This document shows, in pieces, positions 11,403 to 19,727 of a DNA stretch of 64,000 nt. Each line of letters opens with the position of its first letter. The stretch's first letter is position 1. The notes under the pieces were generated by a model. That model made no database searches and was not told where the DNA came from. It worked only from the letters and a program-made list of their open reading frames with translations. A program made the position numbers and the translations under genes. This DNA comes from Triticum aestivum (lineage: Eukaryota > Streptophyta > Magnoliopsida > Poales > Poaceae): the NCBI RefSeq assembly GCF_018294505.1, contig NC_057809.1:511232741-511296740 (forward strand), in the 5' to 3' direction.

Positions 11403-11874
11403 TGTCGGTGTCAAAACCGGTAGATCTCAGGTAGGGGGTCCCGAACTGTGCGTCTAGGCCGGATGGTAACAGGAGGCAGGGGACACGATGTTTTACCCAG
11501 GTTCGGGCCCTCTTGATGGAGGTAAAACCGTACGTCCTGCTTGATTGATATTGATGATATGGGTAGTACAAGAGTAGATCTACCACGAGATCAGAGAGGC
11601 TAAACTCTAGAAGCTAGCCTATGGTATGATTGTTGTTCGTCCTATGGACTAAAACCCTCCGGTTTATATAGACACCGGAGAGGGCTAGGGTTACATAGAG
11701 TCGGTTACAATGGTAGGAGATCTACATATCCGTATCGCCAAGCTTGCCTTCCACGCCAAGGAAAGTCCCTTCCGGACACGAGACGAAGTCTTCAATCTTG
11801 TATCTTCATAGTCCAGGAGTCCAGCCAAAGGTATAGTCCGGCTATCCGGACACCCCTAATCCAGGACCCCCTCA
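11403..11874 (-). repeat. 5' LTR of element A
   Basis: Partner of the LTR at 1,844-2,316, with the same ends and one net indel difference. Directly inside it, the minus strand begins TTGGTGCTTTCATTGAGAG, which holds the TGG expected at a primer binding site; I cannot assign the tRNA. Confidence 0.93.
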
Positions 11875-12257
11875 ACACCGGTAGCCTGTTCAAACGAGGC
11901 TATCATGTCGTCCTGCAACCTCGCCGAGCCAGAGATCTGATCCATCTGGCTATGGACGATCGCATGCATGCGCCTGTAACAGTCGTCGCCTGCTCGCGAG
12001 AAATTTTCCCAGGCCGCCGCGGCGCGGCGGGACATCTCTGCTGCATTCGTGGCCCGGCGGGACATTTCTGCTGCTTCCGCGGTGCGGCCGGACCAGTCTG
12101 CTGCATCAACGGCGGGGCGGGACCTCTGTGCTGCTACTTCCGTGCGGCGGGACATGTCGGCTGCTCTCGCAGCGAGGCGGGACATCTCTCATGCTTCCGC
12201 TTCCATGCTCGCCTCTCCATGGTGGCAATCTCTCGACCCAGAACTCACGCTGGCCAT
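11875..12257 (-). pseudogene. Small decapeptide-repeat/coiled-coil protein gene, 5' part (broken by element A)
   Basis: The reading frame starts at ATG 12,257 and runs leftward. After 22 codons there is an in-frame TGA (12,189-12,191), consistent with CGA mutated to TGA; the frame then stays open to the insertion point at 11,875. Codons after the stop encode Ala/Arg-rich decapeptide repeats (AADMSRR-like) from six exact 30-bp units, then a segment with heptad-like spacing. Joined to 1,580-1,843 with one copy of the ACACC duplication, the frame continues without a shift: 214 codons including the stop. A TATA box lies about 90 bp upstream. I do not know its function. It resembles predicted grass-specific coiled-coil proteins. 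The TGA plus a 10-kb insertion make it non-functional, unless translation restarts at the Met at 12,185. Confidence 0.8.
12026..12200 (-). repeat. Six in-frame 30-bp repeats in the coiled-coil gene
   Basis: The GAC of the recurring plus-strand string GGCGGGACATCTCTGCTGC falls at 12,031, 12,061, 12,091, 12,121, 12,151 and 12,181, an exact 30-bp period. On the coding (minus) strand each unit gives a decapeptide of the type A-A-x-M-S-R-R-x-x-x. Units differ by a few bases, so the array is old enough to have diverged but has kept its length and frame. Confidence 0.9.
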
Positions 12258-12343
12258 GGCTGATGCAAGGGAAGGATGCTGAATGACTTTGTTTTTGTCG
12301 ATGAGGAGTTGAGGAGGAATGTGCAGTCATCTTGGCATACTAG

Positions 12344-12351
12344 TATTTATA
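12344..12351 (-). promoter_or_regulatory. TATA box of the coiled-coil pseudogene
   Basis: The minus strand reads TATAAATA about 87 bp upstream of the ATG at 12,257. That spacing leaves room for a start site about 30 bp downstream and a short leader. It is inferred from sequence and position only. Confidence 0.6.
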
Positions 12352-12530
12352 ACCGAGTACTAATACGCTCCTAAGTGGGAAACCGTTTAGGTTGTGATCG
12401 GTGTGAACAGGTTTGTAATTCAATATAGCATGGAGTAATTTGGAATGTGACGAGATGCAAGCTCAAAATTTATTGACGGTTCTAGTTTCGAAGTGCGGCA
12501 CTATTCCCGGATGGATTACTTCTTTTTCTA

Positions 12531-12760
12531 CTCCCTCCTTTCCGGTTTTATAGGGCTTATCTCAAAATTTTAGTTTTTCCATTTTATAAGGCTCAATTTG
12601 GTTGTTCCCCAACACATGTTCAGATTTCAAGGTGCATTAAATCATTGCATGCAAGTATTAAGAGAAAATTGACCAATGCATGTACTTTACGCATGCATGC
12701 ATTGCAATTATTGCATTGATAAACATAATTTTTTGAGAAAAACAATAGCCGCGTGGCGAG
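12531..12760. mobile_element. Possible truncated Stowaway-like MITE
   Basis: TA at 12,529-12,530 is followed by CTCCCTCCTTTCC, a typical Stowaway terminus, and by internal sequence (GGCTTATCTCAAAATTTT) of MITE character. I could not find the matching inverted end downstream, so the right limit is arbitrary and the copy is probably truncated. Confidence 0.5.
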
Positions 12761-13582
12761 CTCTAGGCTAGTCTTTTTTTTCAGACGCATTAAACCTATC
12801 TCTCGGGACTTCTCACACGCACCATCGTGCCACCCACAAAAACTTGTACTCTGAGTTTAGTAGTACGTTATACAGGAAGAGAAGAGGTGCACGCACGCAC
12901 TCGTCCTCTCACACACGCGTCTGTTTTTTCTCGAAAAGGAGGATGATGACCCCCGGCCTCTGCATCTGGGAGTCACACACACAAATTATTGAAATATATC
13001 AAGTGCAGTGCTTTGATGTGTCGCGTCAACTCGTACATCAACGAGAAGTTTGATTATCCTCTCCCTCGCGGACTTAACTGCACCTGCCTTTGGTTGTATG
13101 ACAGGTTGGCCACACACCTGTCGGGCCCACCTGTCATGCATGCGAAGGCAGGAGCGTCCCTCCGTCGCCCATGAGCATGGTGGCTAGAAAGACTAGGAGA
13201 AGCTTTCGCTACACGCTCTCCCTCCCGCACGCAGTGGACATGCAGCAGTTCAATCGGTGTCAGATGGCCAGAAGTGTACTGTAGTACTCCTCCAGTGCAG
13301 TAGTATTCCATCATTGTTCGACTTCCCAAAGAAGCGAAGAGCCAAGCGTAGCCCGAATGCTCATGTGGCAGTTTCATGTGTAGACTAGTCTAGGATAGCG
13401 TGTACCGTGCCTCTAAGCTTAAAATCGTTGGGGTTGGCTCCATGCTATGTGGCCATCTCGAAGTTTTCTTTTAAAATTAAAATAGTCTTCCGGCCCTACC
13501 CGAAAACTGCCGCGCGTACTGCCCGGGAAAAGCCCCGCCCTCAACTTTTAACTACGCAAAAATAGTTCGAGCTTGTTCATTC
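12761..13582. other. No gene recognised; possible retroposon debris
   Basis: The piece near 12,932-12,975 (CGAAAAGGAGGATGATGACCCCCGGCCTCTGCATC) resembles a motif often seen at ends of grass LINE or retroposon fragments. Otherwise nothing identifiable. The ORFs of 60-107 residues overlap on both strands without supporting features. Confidence 0.35.
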
Positions 13583-13590
13583 TATATAAA
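13583..13590 (+). promoter_or_regulatory. TATA box of a candidate plus-strand transcription unit
   Basis: TATATAAA followed by TACAATAC. It precedes a CT- and GC-rich leader-like stretch (13,800-13,960) that element B interrupts and that resumes at 24,031. Position and composition only; no start site is known. Confidence 0.4.
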
Positions 13591-13960
13591 TACAATACTT
13601 ACTGTATGTTTATTCACCCATGGGGTTGTTCAATGAATGGAGGGGCGGGGAGCACAAGTGAACAATACTGTAGTACTACTAGTAGTAGTAAGTAGGAGTC
13701 GTATAGTAGTCACCTTAAATAGAGAGTTTCTTTTCTTTAATGCCACGTACACAAATTGAAACACTTGTTGTGGAGAGAAAAAAGATAATCACGCCACTAT
13801 ACATGGACGCAGGGGCCTGGGTGCTTGCTTTACTAGGGTTGCTCTCTTCATTCTCTCATCCTCTCCAGACATAAACAAGACAGCGGTAGAGACATTTTCT
13901 CTCTGCTCACCGCTGGTCACAGATCTGGCCGGATCCCTTCGGCCGGTGTGTTTAGAGGAC
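13591..13960 (+). other. Candidate 5' exon, left half (split by element B)
   Basis: The sequence becomes pyrimidine-rich, then GC-rich toward 13,960, like a grass 5' leader. It ends with AGGAC (13,956-13,960), one copy of the element B target duplication, and continues at 24,031. No open frame is convincing. Confidence 0.35.
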
Positions 13961-15713
13961 TGAAAGTGCAACTATCCCTAGGTGGTTTTGGTAATTCATA
14001 ACAACATATAGCTCATTGAGCTAATGCTATTCCAAGATGACTATTTCAGGAAAGCTCAATGATTGGCATGGCATGGATGTGAAAGTGGAACCCTCAAAAT
14101 GCTAAGGACAAAGGATTGGCTCAAGCTCAAAAGCTCAAGACTCTTCATTTTATATTTTAGTGATCCAAGATCACATTGAGTCTTTAGGAAAAGCCAATAC
14201 TATCAAGGAGGGATGAGGTGTTGCTTAATGAGCCTCTTGCTTCATGTGCTTAGTGATATGCTCCAAAACCCTCAACTACTTTCCCATATCCACATATGAC
14301 CTAAACCCTAAGCCAAACTCGGTCCTACCGATTCTTTCTATCCGGCGCCACCGAGTTTCACTTGTCATAAGCCACTGCCAAACCCTAGCAATTCGGTTCT
14401 ACCGATAGGGATCTCGGTCTCACCGAGATGGGATTGCAAACTCTCTGTTTCCCTTTCGTAACTTTTCGGTCTCACCGAAAGAGCGAATCGGTCCCACCGA
14501 GATTGCAATGTAAATTCAGTGTTTCCTTTTGTAACTTTTCGGTCTCACCGAAAGAGCAAATCGGTCCCACCGAGTTTGCCTGACCAACTCTCTGGTTAGC
14601 TAATTACCAAAATCGGTCTCACCGAGTTTGTGTAATCGGTCTCACCGAGATTACGTTATGCCCAAACCCTAACCATATCGGTCCTACCGAGTTGCATGTC
14701 AGTCCCACCGAAAATCTCTAACGGTCACTAGGTTTACCTTTTCGGTCCGACCGAGTTTGTTGATTCGGTCCCACCGAGATTGGAAAACTGTGTGTAACGG
14801 TTGGATTTTGTGTGGAGGCTATATATACCCCTCCACCTCCTCTTCATTCGTGGAGAGAGCCATCAGAACACATACACAATTCCAACTCATATGTTCTGAG
14901 AGAGAACCACCTACTCATGTGTTGAGACCAAGATATTCCATTCCTACCATATGAATCTTGATCTCTAGCCTTCCCCAAGTTGCTTTCCACTCAAATCTTC
15001 TTTCCACAAAATCCAAATCCTATGAGAGAGAGTTGAGTGTTGGGGAGACTATCATTTGAAGCACAAGAGCAAGGAGTTCATCATCAACACACCATTTGTT
15101 ACTTCTTGGAGAGTGGTGTCTCCTAGATTGGCTAGGTGTCACTTGGGAGCCTCCGACAAGATTGTGGAGTTGAACCAAGGAGTTTGTAAGGGCAAGGAGA
15201 TCGCCTACTTCGTGAAGATCTACCGCTAGTGAGGCAAGTCCTTCGTGGGCGATGGCCATGGTGGGATAGACAAGGTTGCTTCTTCGTGGACCCTTCGTGG
15301 GTGGTTGCTTCTTCGTGGACCCTTCGTGGGTGGAGCCCTCCATGGACTCGCGCAACCATTACCCTTCGTGGGTGGAGCCCTCCGTGGACTCGCACAACCG
15401 TTACCCTTCGTGGGTTGAAGTCTCCATCAACGTGGATGTAGGATAGCACCACCTATCCGAACCACGGGAAAAACATCCGTGTCTCCAATTGCGTTTGAAT
15501 TCTCCAAACCCTTCCCTTTACATTCTTGCAAGTTGCATGCTTTACTTTTCGCTGCCAATATACTCTTTGCATGCTTGCTTGAATTGTGTGATGATTGCTT
15601 GACTTGTCCTACAATAGCTAAAATCTGCCAAGAACTAAAATTGGGAAAAGGTTAAGTTTTATTTGGTCAAGTAGTCTAATCACCCCCCCTCTAGACATAC
15701 TTTCGATCCTACA
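13961..15713 (+). repeat. 5' LTR of element B
   Basis: Starts TGAAAGTGCAACTATCCC and ends CTTTCGATCCTACA. Its U3 holds the palindrome array and TATA box described separately. The 3' half has repeated CCTTCGTGGGTGG phrases (15,250-15,420). ORFs of about 100 residues here are in non-coding LTR sequence. Confidence 0.97.
14319..14827 (+). promoter_or_regulatory. U3 array of 13-nt palindromes (TCGGTNNNACCGA) and TATA box, 5' LTR
   Basis: About a dozen full copies of TCGGT-N3-ACCGA lie between 14,319 and 14,777, plus half sites. The spacer is always three bases (CTC, CCC, CCT, CCG, TCT), and outer bases often extend the symmetry (CTCGGTCTCACCGAG). A TATATATA box follows at 14,820-14,827. The same array in the 3' LTR runs 22,631-23,139. 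Position upstream of the TATA box suggests binding sites for a dimeric transcription factor; ACCGA is close to the DRE/C-repeat core (RCCGAC) of AP2/ERF factors, but no binding is shown. Confidence 0.75.
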
Positions 15714-15715
15714 AG

Positions 15716-15727
15716 TGGTATCAGAGC
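15716..15727 (+). other. Primer binding site of element B (initiator tRNA-Met)
   Basis: TGGTATCAGAGC lies two bases after the 5' LTR. It is complementary to the 3' end of plant initiator tRNA-Met, the usual primer of copia elements. Confidence 0.95.
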
Positions 15728-15798
15728 TTTGGTCTCCATTTGCTTTGATCTCCATAGCTTTTGGTGGTCATAGCCTTGGTTTCACAACCTAGGAGAGT

Positions 15799-17970
15799 AT
15801 GGCGTCTAGCGAGGGAAATTATCACCGTAGAGGTCCTTACTTTGATGGTACTAATTTTGCTAGTTGGAAGCATAAAATGAAAATGCATATTCTTGGACAT
15901 AACCCCGCCGTTTGGGCTATTGTGTGTGTTGGTTTGCAAGGTGACTTCTTTGATGGGAAAGAACCAAACCGTGAAGCTACCGCGGATGAGTTGAAGATGT
16001 TGCAATACAATGCTCAAGCTTGTGATATTCTCTTCAACGGATTGTGCCCCGAAGAATTCAACAAAATCAGCCGTCTTGAGAATGCAAAGGAAATTTGGGA
16101 CACTTTGATTGATATGCACGAAGGTACCGACTCCGTCAAGGAATCCAAGTTGGATGTGCTTCAAAGTCAACTTGACAAGTTCAAAATGAAGGATGGTGAA
16201 GGTGTCGCTGAAATGTACTCTAGGCTTGCTCTCATCACAAATGAGATTGCCGGCTTAGGAAGTGAAGAGATGACCGATAGATTCATCATCAAGAAGATTC
16301 TAAGAGCCTTGGATGGAAAATATGATACCGTGTGCACATTGATCCAAATGATGCCCAATTACAAAGATCTCAAGCCAACGGAGGTGATTGGAAGAATTGT
16401 TGCTCATGAGATGTCACTTAAGGATAAAGAGGAACTTCACAACAAATCAAGTGGTGCCTACAAAGCCTCATGTGAAGCCCCTACATCATCAAGTGAGAAA
16501 CAAAACTTCAATGAAGAATTGAGCTTAATGGTGAAGAACTTCAACAAGTTCTACAAGAGTAGAAGCAAAGATAGAAGCTTCAAGTCAAGGTCCTACAATG
16601 ACAAAAGATCTTCTAGTCGAGAGCGAAACTGCTACAGTTGTGGAAGACCCGGACACTATTCCAATGAGTGTACGGCTCCCTACAAGAGAAGAGAAGATTC
16701 TCCAAAAAGAAGAAGCAAAGAATCACCACCAAGAGAGAGAAGGAGTAGAGATGATCGTTATGAACGAAGATACTCACGGAGAAGCAAGGATTCGGAAAGG
16801 AAGGAAAAATCATCAAGGAGCTACACAAAACGAAGACATCAAGCTCATGTTGGTGAATGGGTATCCGGCTCCGACTCCGACAGCCACTCCGAGAGAAGTT
16901 ATCACTCCGACTCCGAAGATACTCAAGATGAAGGTGTTGCCGGTCTAGCACTTGTGTCAACCAACTCCTACGACATATTTGACTCACCAAATGAAGGAAT
17001 TGGAAGATGCTTCATGGCCAAAGGTCCTAAGGTAACACACCCCGAGTATGTTGATTTCAATAGTGATGAAGATGACTTGTTAGGTGATGATTTGCTTGTT
17101 GACAACTCTAGTGATGAATACTATGATGAAACGTCAATTAATCATGCTAATCAAGATAAAACGAATGACAATGATAAGGAGAAGATTGAGGCTCTAACTA
17201 AAGAACTAAACACTCTTAAGTTAGCTCATGAAACTATCTTCGAAGATCATCGAGAACTTTTAAGAGCTCATGAGAAATTACGCTTTGAAAAGCTCAATCT
17301 TGAGCAAGAGCATGAGTTCTTAAAAGCAATCAATGATGATCTCCGCAAGAAAAGTTCTTCTTACATTGCCAAGCGTTTACTCTTATCCACTTACATGCCT
17401 CAAGTCAAGTCTAGTAACAAGAACAAGAAAGATTCTTCCTCTAGCAGTAACAATGATCATGCTAAATCCAATATTGTTGCTTCTAGTAGTTCTCTTGATT
17501 CCACTAATGATTCTCTTAGCCAAGTTACACTTGAGCAAGAAAATAGCTTATTGAAGGGAATTATAGAGAAAGGAGTGTACAAAAGCCTTGCCGGGAGTAA
17601 GCAATTCGAGGAAATTGTGCGCAAGCAAGGAATGCACCGGAAGAATCAAGGTGTTGGTTTTGAACGAAAGTTCAATGCCAATGGAGTTGAGTGGGAAGAA
17701 GATCAATACCCCAAGACAAAGTTTGTTCCTCAACAAGAGAAGTATGATACTTCTTTCAAGGGGACACAAGCTCAAGATGATCTTCCACCACAAGACTACA
17801 AGCAAAAAGGCAAGGACAAGCTTCAAGAGGAAATTGATGCATTTGAAGAAGCTCCTAAGACCTTAGTCAAGTGGATTCCCAAGACTACTTCAAGTTCCAC
17901 TTCATCAAGTACGACTACAACTCCAAGGATTCCCATCAAGATGGTGTGGATCCAAAAGAAGAAGAACTAG
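15799..17970 (+). CDS. Gag (ORF1) of element B, 723 aa, intact
   Basis: ATG at 15,799 in a good context (GAGAGTATGGCG), 71 bp after the PBS. Residues about 10-200 form the copia gag capsid region (gag-polypeptide/UBN2 type: FDGTNFASWKHKMKMHI, then NAKEIWDTLIDMHEG and FIIKKILRALDGKYD). A zinc knuckle CX2CX4HX4C has ligands at C278, C281, H286 and C291 (CYSCGRPGHYSNEC). A long Arg/Ser- and Asp/Ser-rich stretch follows, then a coiled coil at about 450-560. This long gag with a coiled-coil tail is typical of the SIRE (Maximus) lineage. In SIRE elements the frame would go on into protease and pol; here it ends at TAG after IQKKKN with none of them. No internal stop, so particle protein could be made. 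Confidence 0.92.
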   Translation: MASSEGNYHRRGPYFDGTNFASWKHKMKMHILGHNPAVWAIVCVGLQGDFFDGKEPNREATADELKMLQYNAQACDILFNGLCPEEFNKISRLENAKEIWDTLIDMHEGTDSVKESKLDVLQSQLDKFKMKDGEGVAEMYSRLALITNEIAGLGSEEMTDRFIIKKILRALDGKYDTVCTLIQMMPNYKDLKPTEVIGRIVAHEMSLKDKEELHNKSSGAYKASCEAPTSSSEKQNFNEELSLMVKNFNKFYKSRSKDRSFKSRSYNDKRSSSRERNCYSCGRPGHYSNECTAPYKRREDSPKRRSKESPPRERRSRDDRYERRYSRRSKDSERKEKSSRSYTKRRHQAHVGEWVSGSDSDSHSERSYHSDSEDTQDEGVAGLALVSTNSYDIFDSPNEGIGRCFMAKGPKVTHPEYVDFNSDEDDLLGDDLLVDNSSDEYYDETSINHANQDKTNDNDKEKIEALTKELNTLKLAHETIFEDHRELLRAHEKLRFEKLNLEQEHEFLKAINDDLRKKSSSYIAKRLLLSTYMPQVKSSNKNKKDSSSSSNNDHAKSNIVASSSSLDSTNDSLSQVTLEQENSLLKGIIEKGVYKSLAGSKQFEEIVRKQGMHRKNQGVGFERKFNANGVEWEEDQYPKTKFVPQQEKYDTSFKGTQAQDDLPPQDYKQKGKDKLQEEIDAFEEAPKTLVKWIPKTTSSSTSSSTTTTPRIPIKMVWIQKKKN

Positions 17971-18847
17971 AGAGTTCTTGAGGGTGACTCCGCCAACATA
18001 CTTCACTCTTATCATTTTGGCAAGAACAAGTGCAATCAACTTCCACATCTTGCACTAGTTCAAGGAGTCACAAACCCTCTTGTTGGTAAGACAAGGGACA
18101 AGGTAACCTAAAAGTTTTCATGGACATCATCTTGTGTGTGCATCACTCTATGTCTATGGATATCCTTGTTTGTTCCTTGTGGGACTAACCCATGTAGGTA
18201 TTGAAAGTGCAATTCACTCAAATGGATAGCTCCAAGTGATCTACATCAACATTGAGCATCCACATCTTCAACATCTACATGAAGTCATCATCGACAAAAC
18301 CCGAGGTTAGTTCATCCCTCTAAGGGGGGATATCACATCTAGGGGGAGCTTTACTCTAAGACTTGAGCTAAAGCAACTCTAAAGATGTGAACACAACAAT
18401 GCTTTATGTAAAAGTGGTAACCCCACTTGAGCTTAAACGATGAGTATGACCTATGATCAAGTGTTCTCACTTGACTCCTAAGTCAATATACTCATATATA
18501 GATGACCTTGTCATCGCAAATTGCTTGATAGATGCTAGAATTGGTTGTGCATGCCTTGTCACATATTTCATTTGCCATCTTATTGTGTGAGCATGCTGGT
18601 TGCATATTTTACTCATTCGAGGACATCCACTTGTTGTTTTGATTGTTTGGTTTTATTTCCTTTTGCCAAGTGGATGGACAAGAATGCCTAAGAACCTCCT
18701 CTAGCTATCTATGCTTTTCTCGTCTCAAACTCTATTCATGCTACATCACAAAATTTGATCAAGTCAGATTCGAACCACTCTGTGTGAGGAGCGCTCGGAG
18801 TCCCCGATTCGTCATAGACTTAAACTTCCAAAACCTCTTTATGATTC
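17971..18847 (+). other. Non-coding spacer after gag in element B
   Basis: Here pol would be expected and is absent. The spacer contains a polypurine-like AGGGGGGATATC...AGGGGGAGC block (about 18,326-18,350). No ORF above 84 residues is credible. Confidence 0.7.
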
Positions 18848-19032
18848 TCGGTCTGACCGATACCCTACTTTCGGTCCTACCGAGATCATTAAGTTGATCT
18901 AGGTTTTCGATCTCGGTGCAACCGATTTGAACCATTCGGTCACACCGAGTTGCAACAACTGTATACAGTTTTGCATCTCGGTGCCACCGAGTTGTTCCAC
19001 TCGGTCACACCGACAGGGTCGGGCTATATATA
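18848..19032 (+). promoter_or_regulatory. Internal promoter-like module of element B
   Basis: Six full TCGGT-N3-ACCGA palindromes (18,848; 18,871; 18,913; 18,936; 18,978; 19,001) are followed 12 bp later by TATATATA at 19,025-19,032. This repeats the arrangement in the LTR U3 but with different surrounding sequence. Downstream is a GC-rich leader-like stretch with a possible intron (GT at about 19,213, AG at 19,704) leading to the ATG of ORF2 at 19,728. I infer a separate promoter for ORF2. Confidence 0.6.
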
Positions 19033-19365
19033 GTCACGGGCAAAAATTTGGAAATTTCTCCGAACCCCTTCGCCCGCGCGATAGCCTGCTCTGCCAACTT
19101 GGTCTCCGGATCGTCTCCTCGCCGCCAGCCGCCTCCAGTCGCTGGTCTCCGTCGCCGTCAACGGAAATTCAACCCCGCCGTTGCCGCCGTAGCGAGTCTC
19201 CGCCGAACTAGGGTATGGACTCGATCTTTGTGCTATTCCCCAATCCGATTCTTAGCACATTGTGATCATCATGATTCTTGCCACGTTTGTTAAACTTCTA
19301 TCCAGTCAATGAACTCGTAGATTAGGTTTAATTCGAAAATTTTAAGGTTAGGTTTCCGCCGAAAC

Positions 19366-19600
19366 CATCTCGGACCCACCGAGTTGAAAAACTCGGTCCC
19401 ACCGATTTGGCTTATGCCATTGCACAAGTGAGACTCGGTCTGACCGAGAATTACTTATCGGTGTGACCGATTTTGGAACTCTGTGAAACCCTAGCAGTCT
19501 CGGTGCCACTGAACTGTGACTCGGTCTGACGGAGTTCACTAGTTTAGGTGCCAAAACTGCTTCGGTATCACCGAGTTTAGAAATCGGTAGATCCGAGATG
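19366..19600 (+). repeat. Degenerate second cluster of the palindrome in the presumed leader intron
   Basis: About eight TCGG-N5-CCGA-like units, several with one or two mismatches (for example CTCGGTGCCACTGAAC, CTCGGTCTGACGGAG). They lie downstream of the TATA box, within the presumed leader intron, so they are either an intronic enhancer-like array or relics. Confidence 0.6.
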
Positions 19601-19727
19601 CTTTCAGTGGGAAACTAAAACTAAGTTTTTGAATTATTCTTTTGCAAAAATCTCTGCATTTTGTGATGCTTATCCACTCTATCTCATCTATAACCTATTC
19701 ACAGGGTCAGCAATCAGCTTGTTCATC

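Larger units (their letters stand above)
1844..11874 (-). mobile_element. Element A: Ty3/gypsy LTR retrotransposon, Tat-like, 10.03 kb
   Basis: Two LTRs of 473 and 472 bp (1,844-2,316 and 11,403-11,874) bound the element, with ACACC duplicated at 1,839-1,843 and 11,875-11,879. Gag and pol read on the minus strand in the order protease, reverse transcriptase, RNase H, integrase, which is Ty3/gypsy order. An extra ORF lies between integrase and the 3' LTR in the opposite orientation, a layout known for the Tat lineage (for example Grande in maize). By eye the LTRs differ at about 18 sites, near 4%, so the insertion is moderately old. All major ORFs carry stops or shifts; the copy is not autonomous. 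The LTR looks like an abundant Triticeae family, possibly Fatima, unverified. Confidence 0.93.

Noticed and set aside
14757..15452. ORFs repeated in both LTRs of element B (also 23,069-23,763)
   Set aside because: They occur in LTR promoter and leader sequence, on both strands, and owe their similarity to LTR identity.
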